Source: Bacteroidales bacterium
GTDB lineage: Bacteria > Bacteroidota > Bacteroidia > Bacteroidales > B18-G4
Direction of reading: 5' to 3'
Assembly (NCBI GenBank): GCA_030618905.1
Contig: JAUXCL010000177.1
Location: 1-5,210 of the forward strand
Length of the DNA stretch: 5,210 nt
Shown here: positions 1 to 5,210 of the stretch, one piece after another
How positions within the stretch are numbered: the first letter of the stretch is position 1
How the letters are laid out: every line of letters starts with the position of its first letter
Notes under the pieces: generated by a model
Told to the model about the DNA's origin: nothing
Seen by the model: only the letters and a program-made list of their open reading frames with translations
Databases searched by the model: none
Translations under genes and position numbers: made by a program

Positions 1-1492
1 AATCCAATGCAATATTAACATCCTCAACTATCTGAAAGTCATACATGCCGACACAGATGAAATCAGCACCATTATCAAATGCGTACTTGGATCCCTTTTC
101 AGGCCTTATAGCTCCGGCTGCCAGTGTTTTGAAGGCAATCCAGGGCTCTTCCAGGTTACTCATATAATCAACTGCTTCCTGAGGCTTTAAACAAAAATTA
201 TTGTCCATCCAACCGGGTTCCGGCACATCCTTTCTCTCAAGATCAACCTTTGCTGACCAGTAATCATTGGTGTGAAGCGTTTTTACCCAGAAGTCGGGTT
301 TAATACCGTGCTCCACACATGCCATTATCGTCTCTATGCGGTGAGCCCCGACACCTGCCGGTTTACCATAACCGCGAATAAGTTCAAGTCCTTCAGCAAG
401 TTCATCAAAAAATGATTCGTCATTATCCCATACCCGCTTATCAGATTTACCACCATGGCTGTACAGGGCATGTGCTCCACCTTCTACTGAAATCTCAATG
501 CCTTCCCTGAAATTATTTCCGGCACCACAATCTGAGATAAACTGCATCTTTCCGCCGGTTTCCTGCCGGTATTTGCTAACGATGCGACATTGCGCCGGAT
601 TTGAAATGATGGCATTTATACCACATTGTTCTGCCAGCTGCAGCGTCGTCATTACCTTCTCATCATTATGATACATCTTAATCAATTTATCCACATAGAT
701 CAGGTCCCGCGCATGAGACCAACCCCCAATCAGATTTCCTCCCATTACCAGCCGGCTTAGTTCAAAATCTCCAATTTTCCCTTTCGGTATGGTCCCTTTC
801 AGATCTTCAAGTGAAGTATATTGAAAATTTTTCAGCGTGGCACTGGAGATTGCATCCGTCTGGTCCATCAGGAATTTCTTTTCCAAACTATCCCATTTGG
901 TTTTTTTGTAAAGCACATATGCGAATGCACCCAGAAAAGGAACACTGATCATATCCACCAAAAACTCACGGCGTTTATTTGCGTTTAGGCCTTCCACTCC
1001 TGATCCCGGAACCGGTGCATTTGGCCTTTCCTCTCTCCAGCGTTTAAGCCAACGGTCAAGCCCGAAGAGGAATCCTACAGGAAGGACCGCGAATACACCA
1101 AGGATAAATATTTCGATCAGGTTCTTATCAACCCACTGGTAATTACCTTCAGCGGGCACACCAAGTGTGTGGCCAAAGATGGGAGGGTAAGCAACAAAAT
1201 AGAAAAGAAGCAAAACCGCTCCGGCCACTGAAGACCAGCGTACGAACAAGCCAATAAACAATGACAACCCGATTAGTATCAGTCCCCATACATTCAAAAA
1301 ATCAACAACCCTCAAAACCTCAGGGGTGGAAGCCATCCAATTAAATAAATCGGCGAAAATCCATTTTGATCCGAGCAGGTAAAATTTGGCAGTCCATACA
1401 GGGTTCATTAACTTGGTAATACCTTCGTAAAGGAAATGCCAGCCAACCAGGATCCTTAGTATGGTAAGCAGATAAGATGAGTATTTTTTCAT
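1..1492 (-). CDS. DoxX-like membrane domain fused to a Tat-type helix and an aldo/keto-reductase-like TIM barrel (3' end outside window)
   Basis: The frame is open from an ATG at 1490-1492 to the window edge: 497 residues, C-terminus missing. Residues 1-150 look like a DoxX/DoxD family domain. They hold four hydrophobic helices (about 7-28, 64-84, 88-106 and 124-145), and helix 1 has the family pattern RILVGWHFLYEGITKL. A basic loop (R147, K150, R151, R153, R156) ends in KRREFLV (173-179), a good twin-arginine motif, followed by a fifth helix (177-195). Residues 235-497 resemble the exported aldo/keto-reductase-like TIM-barrel proteins of Bacteroidota and Planctomycetes: IGDFELSRLVMGGNLIGGW (240-258), GVGAHRIETI (380-389), KTLHTNDYW (404-412), AFKTLAAGAI (453-462) and GADFICVGMYDFQ (475-487). 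By comparison with such proteins, roughly 30-40 residues are probably missing. Positive-inside topology puts the barrel in the periplasm. DoxX relatives can act with quinones, but the reaction here is unknown. The ATG lies 26 bases after the preceding stop, with an A-rich leader and no Shine-Dalgarno. The domain calls are firm by pattern; the function is not. Confidence 0.85.
   Translation of the reverse strand, partial: MKKYSSYLLTILRILVGWHFLYEGITKLMNPVWTAKFYLLGSKWIFADLFNWMASTPEVLRVVDFLNVWGLILIGLSLFIGLFVRWSSVAGAVLLLFYFVAYPPIFGHTLGVPAEGNYQWVDKNLIEIFILGVFAVLPVGFLFGLDRWLKRWREERPNAPVPGSGVEGLNANKRREFLVDMISVPFLGAFAYVLYKKTKWDSLEKKFLMDQTDAISSATLKNFQYTSLEDLKGTIPKGKIGDFELSRLVMGGNLIGGWSHARDLIYVDKLIKMYHNDEKVMTTLQLAEQCGINAIISNPAQCRIVSKYRQETGGKMQFISDCGAGNNFREGIEISVEGGAHALYSHGGKSDKRVWDNDESFFDELAEGLELIRGYGKPAGVGAHRIETIMACVEHGIKPDFWVKTLHTNDYWSAKVDLERKDVPEPGWMDNNFCLKPQEAVDYMSNLEEPWIAFKTLAAGAIRPEKGSKYAFDNGADFICVGMYDFQIVEDVNIALD
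908..976 (-). other. Internal twin-arginine motif and fifth transmembrane helix
   Basis: This codes residues 173-195 of the DoxX fusion protein. The order is KRREFLV, then a moderately hydrophobic stretch containing P185 and G188, then a lysine-rich exit (YKKTK). This matches the n-region and h-region of a Tat signal (RR-x-F-L), but it sits about 170 residues inside the protein, just after four DoxX helices. The residues before it are a proline- and glycine-rich linker that would lie in the cytoplasm. I see no signal-peptidase A-x-A site, so it probably stays as a membrane anchor. Tat use is inferred from the motif and position. A Sec-inserted stop/start helix with a coincidental RR is the alternative. 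Confidence 0.6.
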
Positions 1493-1518
1493 GGGGAAGT
1501 TTTTTTAATGTTTAAATA
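1493..1518 (-). other. 26-base intergenic gap, no terminator
   Basis: The gap between the isomerase-like stop (TAG) and the DoxX-fusion ATG is A/T-rich. It has no hairpin followed by a T run and no AGGAGG-like ribosome binding site. The A-rich stretch just before the ATG fits the Bacteroidota habit of initiating on unstructured A-rich leaders. The spacing supports co-transcription of the two genes. Confidence 0.6.
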
Positions 1519-2436
1519 CTAATTTGAATTAATTATTTTATCCATACGTTGAGAAACATCAAGCAAACGTTCCCTGTCACCTCCCTCAACTTCCGCAGTG
1601 ATCCATTTTCCCTTGTAATCAATAGTATTGAGTGCTTTCATTACAACAGGCCAATTATTATCACCCTCCATTAATTCGACACCAAATCCCTTCCAGACTC
1701 CTTCGTTTTTCATGATCTCTTTACTGTATTCTTTCATATGCAGTTTCATAATACGAGACTGCAAAGTTTCTATCCAGTGCTCCGGCCAGCCATAACGGAG
1801 GATATTTCCAATATCAAAATACCAGCCTACCAATGGATGGTTAATCTCATCAATAAAGCGCTTGGCTTCCAGGGGACTCAGAATAAAATTATTCCATACA
1901 TTCTCAAGGGCTAATTGCATACCTGTCTTTTCAACAAAGGGTATCAATTCCCTGATGGAAGCCTGGGATTGATAATATGCCTGTTCATAGGAGACCTTGT
2001 CATTTACCACTCCAGGCACAACGAGTACTGTATCACCACCATAATCCTTTATATCCTGCAAGGAGGTTGCAACAGATTTTATACATTCTGCCCTGACAGC
2101 CGGATCAGGATCAGACAATGGTTTTGACCAATGATCTTTGTTGATTACGCTGGGAAGTTCAATACCGCTTTTTTCTTTAGCCTCAAGAACTTCTCCTGTA
2201 TCAAAATCATTGGGACTATTGAGTTCTACACCGTCAAACCCCAGGTCTTTTACCAGTTTAAACTTGTCGGCCAGAGATAAATCTTCATCTATCATACCAA
2301 ATACAAGGCTTTTCTTGAGAATTACTTTTTTTGCATTCATATCAATTGATTGTTTTTTATTAGTAAAAGAGGAAAACGGAAGTGCAGCAGCGGCGACAAT
2401 TCCGGTTGAGGTTTTTAAAAAGTTTTTTCTGTTCAT
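1519..2436 (-). CDS. Exported sugar phosphate isomerase/epimerase-like TIM-barrel protein (AP endonuclease 2 fold)
   Basis: This is a complete 305-residue protein, a usual length for secreted members of the xylose-isomerase-like TIM-barrel superfamily. Residues 1-26 form a Tat-like leader: NRKNFLK, an alanine-rich hydrophobic core (IVAAAALPF), then SSFTNKK. The barrel starts near residue 44. Early strands carry GFDGVELN (67-73). The predicted metal ligands are E178 in LALENVW, D208 in WYFDIGN, H233 in KLHMKEY and E282 in TAEVEGGD, in the order seen in hydroxypyruvate isomerase and tagatose epimerase relatives. They suggest a divalent-metal isomerase or epimerase, but substrate cannot be read from them. 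The ATG at 2434-2436 lies 15 bases after the cytochrome stop, and starting there is what gives the leader. A later ATG (M33) would remove it and is less likely. The twin arginine is RK rather than RR, so export by Tat is probable rather than certain. The gene sits mid-operon and shares an envelope location with both neighbours. Confidence 0.87.
   Translation of the reverse strand: MNRKNFLKTSTGIVAAAALPFSSFTNKKQSIDMNAKKVILKKSLVFGMIDEDLSLADKFKLVKDLGFDGVELNSPNDFDTGEVLEAKEKSGIELPSVINKDHWSKPLSDPDPAVRAECIKSVATSLQDIKDYGGDTVLVVPGVVNDKVSYEQAYYQSQASIRELIPFVEKTGMQLALENVWNNFILSPLEAKRFIDEINHPLVGWYFDIGNILRYGWPEHWIETLQSRIMKLHMKEYSKEIMKNEGVWKGFGVELMEGDNNWPVVMKALNTIDYKGKWITAEVEGGDRERLLDVSQRMDKIINSN
2359..2436 (-). 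other. Tat-like signal peptide with an RK variant
   Basis: These are the first 26 residues of the isomerase-like protein. The pattern is a short basic n-region (MNRKNFLK), a mild Ala/Leu-rich core and a polar end. All consensus positions of the Tat motif except the second arginine are present (R-K-x-F-L-K). Single Arg-to-Lys variants are tolerated in some natural Tat substrates. The low hydrophobicity of the core also favours Tat over Sec. No clean A-x-A cleavage site is seen, so the protein could remain membrane-tethered. Confidence 0.6.
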
Positions 2437-2451
2437 AATCTGTATGGTTTA
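2437..2451 (-). other. 15-base gap with tandem stop before the isomerase-like gene
   Basis: The cytochrome gene ends in TAA followed directly by a second in-frame TAA (2449-2451). The isomerase ATG comes four codons later in the same frame. There is no room for a terminator or promoter and no Shine-Dalgarno, so translation of the second gene is probably coupled to the first by ribosome re-initiation. Confidence 0.6.
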
Positions 2452-5076
2452 TTATTTCTGAAGGATAAACCGGCCGTTGTATATCTTGCTATTGGTTTTA
2501 TCTTCAATAATATAATTGTACTGTCCGGCAGCATAGTTTCCCAGGTAAATAGCTATTTCATCTCCGAGCACATTTCGCTTCACTGATCTTATTAAATATC
2601 TGCCATTCAGATCTATAATGGAAATATCCAGCATTGCGTTTTGAAGTTTTTCAGGAATATTGAAAATCAGCCACTCATTGGTTGGATTCGGATAAATCTT
2701 TATTCCACCATTAAATAAGGCTTCAATAGAGGTTATATCAATGACGACAGGATCTGAATATGTACCTGAACATTGATCAATCATCACCAGAACAGTATAC
2801 GATCCCGATACATTTGCAGTTAATGTTTTATTGTTTTCACCAGGGATAAGAACGTTGTCCAGGTACCAATAATTGGCAGTGTCTGAGCTGGAAGTAAGAA
2901 TTATTTGCTCATTTTCGGTGGTCTCTGTGATAATTGGCCTGGCAGGTACTACACAAAATGTCTGATGAACCGTGTCGGAGGGATGATAAGAATCATTCCC
3001 CGCTTGATATGCCTGGATTTGAACTTCTCCCGGACCATGAATGATCAATACATTATTTTCAATTTTAACATTCCCCTTTAGTACCATAAATCCCACTTCC
3101 AGTCCGGATGAAGCTGAAGCAGCTAAACTAAGCTCAGTTATCTCTTCTGGTGTGTCATTGATTAATTCAAAAGTGATTGTTTGATTTACCTTATCAATTG
3201 TTCCATCGCAATCATTGTCTTTGCCATCAGCAACTGGTGGAGCTCCGGGATATGTCAGACTGTCCGCATCATCACACTCGCAAGCGGATCCAAAGCCATC
3301 ACCGTCGGCATCAGTCTGGTCGTTGTTTGGCACAGACAGACAATTGTCAGAATAGTCAGGAATTCCATCTCCATCTGCATCATTGTCTGTATCAACGATT
3401 AATGAGCTCATCACTTCAGGAGCGGATTTCCCGTGCGTATTCCAGAGATCATAAAGGACCTGGCCGGAATTGTTCGTGACATTTTCATCCCTCAGGAACT
3501 CTACATATTCCTTAGACATCGTTTGGTAATATAATACTACCTCAACCGTATCGGTAGTTAATGGAACGGAATACTGTGTGTCGTCCCAATATTGTCCGTC
3601 CGAATAGGTGTATCCGACCGGTTCGGATTGGATGGTTTCGAAATTTGCATTGGTAAAGCCCCTCGGTGGGATCCGGTTATCGAAATACATTTTATTATTC
3701 AGCGCAAAATGGAATGAGGGACCTGGATCCGATCCGGCAATGGAAGCAATATTTGAATCAAGGCCAGGTTTTGCTTCATAAATTTTTACATCCTGGTCCT
3801 GAGTTAGCACAGCGGTTGATGGATTATAATGTCCTGATTCATATACGACAACACCGTCTTTGTCTTTTGCCACCAGGTTTAGCCACATTCTTCTTCCTTC
3901 AGGGTATCCGGAGGGAAGTTTATGTCCAGTTTCATTTGTCACCCTTACATTCACAAGATAGTTATTACCATCGTCATTGATTGTCATTTCCAATGTGGCT
4001 GCCGTTTGAAGCATCCCTCTTGCCCTGGCTGCTGCAGAGTCAAGGGCAACGGCATCAACTTCACCGGGATGTGTTTGTTTGATCAATTCAGGGGCAAAGG
4101 TATTCCCCCCGGTTAAGTCATGATGTGGCAGGTCATTCCTGTAGACCGCTGAACCTTGTTTCGAAGCCATGCCACTGATATCTCTCATGTGGCAGTCCTG
4201 GCAAGTGGATACATATGATTTGTTCCCCCCGAATTGAGGAGCATAGATCCCAATACTGGTGTTATAATCACTCATTAACCACTCACTGTAAGTCCTTTCT
4301 ACCGGAAACAAAGCGTAGGTATTGAATGTTTCTGAGGGCTGGCCAAAATCATTTGGCGTATATGTTCCATCCGGATTTCTGTCATAGACGGGATTACTAA
4401 TATCATGGCAGGTTCCACAAATGGCTGACTCCCGATGAAAGGGTGAATAGTGAACTTTGTGCATTGCACGTGCATCTGAGAATGGTCCTCTTTTTGCAGG
4501 ATCAGAATCTACAACATACATTCCGTTTCCGGACATTGGCGGTATTTCTGTGATTGTTTGTAAATATTCCTGGTCTGATGCATAAGTATGATCCGTATAA
4601 TATTCATCATTCGGAAAAGGATTTACCCCTATTTCTGCCGGTTTAATCATCCGGTGACAAATATCGCAATGTACACCTTCTCTGTCTGCAGCTGTTAGTG
4701 CTGAACCGTCTGTTGGCTCGGATCTGTCTCCCAACCAGCCTTCCGGTGAATGACAACGTATACAAAAATCTCCGGCGTCAGGAACATCCTGGTTTGCAAT
4801 GGTCAGGGCGGCTAAATATATAGGATCGCGTGCAGCCTGAGCCATCATTCCTCCTCGCCAGTTGAAAAAAGGTTCAACCTCAATATCATACCCTCCATGG
4901 CAGATATCACAAATCCCTGGTGATTCAAAGTTTCCGGATTCACCATCCTGAGATCCCGGCAGGAAAAAATCATCTATCGTACTGGGTACAACTGCTGATA
5001 TTACCAGGATCACTGCTAGTGACAAGGTGAGCAATTGCCATCGAAGATGTTTGTTATTCGTACTCCATGCTTTCAT
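2452..5076 (-). CDS. Cell-surface pentahaem cytochrome c with TSP3/MopE-like, Ig-like and T9SS sorting domains
   Basis: This is an 874-residue protein counted from the ATG at 5074-5076. Residues 13-33 are a Sec-type hydrophobic signal. Five CXXCH motifs bind c-type haem covalently, with cysteines starting at about residues 56, 105, 137, 220 and 292. Non-motif histidines (136, 163, 206, 209, 214, 318, 319, 336 and 385) are enough to supply sixth ligands. A beta-rich module (about 362-560) carries TGHKLPSGYPEGRR, DNRIPPRGF and DLWNTHGKSAPEVM, a pattern recurring in multihaem cytochromes. A Ca-binding thrombospondin-3/MopE-like stretch (562-628), an MBG-like repeat (629-709), an Ig-like module (711-780) and a T9SS sorting domain (792-874) follow. 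It is therefore predicted to cross the outer membrane and be held on the surface or released. An in-frame TTG at 5113-5115 would add 13 residues ahead of the signal; the ATG gives a normal signal peptide and is preferred. It is the first gene of the apparent operon. A redox role is firm; partner and substrate are unknown. Confidence 0.9.
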   Translation of the reverse strand: MKAWSTNNKHLRWQLLTLSLAVILVISAVVPSTIDDFFLPGSQDGESGNFESPGICDICHGGYDIEVEPFFNWRGGMMAQAARDPIYLAALTIANQDVPDAGDFCIRCHSPEGWLGDRSEPTDGSALTAADREGVHCDICHRMIKPAEIGVNPFPNDEYYTDHTYASDQEYLQTITEIPPMSGNGMYVVDSDPAKRGPFSDARAMHKVHYSPFHRESAICGTCHDISNPVYDRNPDGTYTPNDFGQPSETFNTYALFPVERTYSEWLMSDYNTSIGIYAPQFGGNKSYVSTCQDCHMRDISGMASKQGSAVYRNDLPHHDLTGGNTFAPELIKQTHPGEVDAVALDSAAARARGMLQTAATLEMTINDDGNNYLVNVRVTNETGHKLPSGYPEGRRMWLNLVAKDKDGVVVYESGHYNPSTAVLTQDQDVKIYEAKPGLDSNIASIAGSDPGPSFHFALNNKMYFDNRIPPRGFTNANFETIQSEPVGYTYSDGQYWDDTQYSVPLTTDTVEVVLYYQTMSKEYVEFLRDENVTNNSGQVLYDLWNTHGKSAPEVMSSLIVDTDNDADGDGIPDYSDNCLSVPNNDQTDADGDGFGSACECDDADSLTYPGAPPVADGKDNDCDGTIDKVNQTITFELINDTPEEITELSLAASASSGLEVGFMVLKGNVKIENNVLIIHGPGEVQIQAYQAGNDSYHPSDTVHQTFCVVPARPIITETTENEQIILTSSSDTANYWYLDNVLIPGENNKTLTANVSGSYTVLVMIDQCSGTYSDPVVIDITSIEALFNGGIKIYPNPTNEWLIFNIPEKLQNAMLDISIIDLNGRYLIRSVKRNVLGDEIAIYLGNYAAGQYNYIIEDKTNSKIYNGRFILQK
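2455..2703 (-). other. T9SS type A C-terminal sorting domain
   Basis: The last 83 residues of the cytochrome begin IKIYPNPTNEWLIFNI and continue through ISIIDLNGRYL and LGNYAAGQYNYII to the end GRFILQK. This is the canonical order of the Por-secretion-system tail: YPNP, a hydrophobic strand, the D-x-x-G-R turn, a G-x-Y strand and a terminal basic strand. Proteins with this tail are moved by the type IX system across the outer membrane and usually attached to lipopolysaccharide by the PorU sortase. It is the strongest single lineage marker in the window. Confidence 0.93.
2737..3192 (-). other. Two Ig-like spacer modules (MBG-like and CHU_C-like)
   Basis: The first module (residues about 629-709) has the shape QTITFELIND...LSLAASASSGL...VLIIHGPGEVQIQAYQAGND, which matches MBG-like repeats of Bacteroidota surface proteins. 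The second (about 711-780) has NYWYLDNVLIPGENNKTL and then GSYTVLV...CSGTYSDPV, which matches the Ig-like modules often placed just before T9SS tails. Neither has catalytic features. They probably hold the haem part away from the surface. Confidence 0.7.
3193..3393 (-). other. Thrombospondin type 3 repeats running into a MopE-like metal-binding motif
   Basis: The encoded residues 562-628 of the cytochrome are aspartate-rich. Two TSP3 units are visible, DTDNDADGDGIPDYSDNC and then DQTDADGDGFGSAC, which bind Ca2+ through the DxDxDG loops. They continue into CDDADSLTYPGAPP and DGKDNDCDGTID. This is the pattern of the short metal-binding motif named after MopE of Methylococcus and is common in secreted bacterial proteins. 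Calcium binding is expected from the family. Copper binding is only a possibility, because most MopE-motif proteins are untested. The four cysteines probably form disulfides. The stretch acts as a stiff spacer between the haem part and the C-terminal anchor. Confidence 0.82.
4189..4911 (-). other. Five-haem c-type cytochrome domain
   Basis: The CXXCH codons lie at 4897-4911 (CDICH), 4750-4764 (CIRCH), 4654-4668 (CDICH), 4405-4419 (CGTCH) and 4189-4203 (CQDCH). I read each from the reverse complement. The fourth is preceded by HKVHYSPFHRESAI, a histidine-rich run likely to supply distal haem ligands. The fifth is followed by HHDLTGG, a motif also seen near haems in multihaem cytochromes. The first and third motifs are identical (CDICH). 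Motif spacing is uneven (49, 32, 83 and 72 residues start to start), so this is not a simple tandem repeat. Axial ligand assignments are inferred. Confidence 0.92.
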
Positions 5077-5210
5077 ATTTGGGAAAATACTTTTGGGGTT
5101 GACAGTTATAATCAAGTAATCAGCTAAAAGTTAATGATTTATTTATTAATCTTGGATATCCGGTACATTCTGGATGATAATTCAGATTTATTAAAAATAA
5201 ATGCCTGGAT
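5077..5210 (-). promoter_or_regulatory. AT-rich leader upstream of the operon, candidate weak promoter
   Basis: No gene is seen in these 134 bases, apart from the possible 13-codon TTG extension of the cytochrome. A TAACTTTT at 5126-5133 (minus strand) is one base from the Bacteroidota -7 element TAnnTTTG and lies about 50 bases before the ATG. No matching TTTG -33 box sits at the usual spacing, so the promoter call is weak. There is no Shine-Dalgarno before the ATG. An AT-only 7-base inverted repeat is present at 5186-5202. The end of the neighbouring gene is not within the window. Confidence 0.25.

Noticed and set aside
2437..2454. The cytochrome and isomerase-like genes are in the same frame, suggesting stop readthrough to a fusion protein.
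   Set aside because: Two consecutive TAA codons separate them, and the second gene has its own ATG and signal leader. The cytochrome also ends in a complete T9SS tail, which has to be C-terminal to work.
1915..2461. Plus-strand open frames of 70 and 107 codons opposite the isomerase-like gene.
   Set aside because: They lie fully or almost fully within the well-supported minus-strand coding region and show no domain, signal or start context. They read as shadows of the real gene.
3177..4116. Several plus-strand open frames of 64-104 codons opposite the cytochrome, some rich in His and Cys.
   Set aside because: The His/Cys content comes from reading the complement of Asp- and Gly-rich codons of the cytochrome. 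The frames overlap each other and have no independent support.
4189..4911. Five CXXCH motifs considered as a tandem repeat or duplicated array.
   Set aside because: The spacing is irregular and the sequence between motifs is not similar, so only the haem motif itself recurs.
5186..5202. AT-only inverted repeat (7-base arms, 3-base loop), a possible terminator.
   Set aside because: It contains no G or C pairs, so a hairpin would be weak, and an AT-rich leader gives such repeats by chance. The neighbouring gene it might serve is not visible.

Overview
The window reads as one stretch of a Bacteroidota chromosome, most likely an uncultured environmental lineage. The strongest lineage evidence is a complete type IX secretion (T9SS) C-terminal sorting domain on the large cytochrome. 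Supporting evidence is the A-rich leaders without Shine-Dalgarno sequences, the moderate-to-low GC content, and CHU_C-like and MBG-like Ig modules typical of gliding or surface-decorating Bacteroidota. There are no RNA genes, mobile elements, CRISPR arrays or long repeats.

Layout: all coding is on the minus strand, so transcription runs from the right edge to the left. (1) 5077-5210 is a short AT-rich leader with no gene. (2) 2452-5076 encodes an exported pentahaem cytochrome c (five CXXCH motifs). A beta-rich TGHK-type module, a thrombospondin-3/MopE-like metal-binding stretch, two Ig-like modules and a T9SS sorting domain follow. (3) 1519-2436 encodes an exported xylose-isomerase-like TIM-barrel protein (sugar phosphate isomerase/epimerase family) with a Tat-like leader. 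(4) 1-1492 is a 497-residue, 3'-truncated gene that is open through the window edge. It encodes a DoxX-type four-helix membrane domain fused to an aldo/keto-reductase-like TIM barrel, with a twin-arginine motif and fifth helix at the junction.

The three genes are separated by only 15 and 26 bases with no terminator between them, so they very probably form one operon. Each product is predicted to act outside the cytoplasm: the cytochrome at the cell surface, the isomerase-like protein in the periplasm, and the DoxX fusion in the inner membrane with its barrel facing the periplasm. My inference is an envelope-located carbohydrate or small-molecule redox pathway joined to a multihaem electron carrier. 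The substrate cannot be read from the sequence. The most unusual item is the DoxX/twin-arginine/TIM-barrel fusion. It would need helices inserted by Sec/YidC followed by a folded domain exported by Tat, as known for actinobacterial Rieske proteins.
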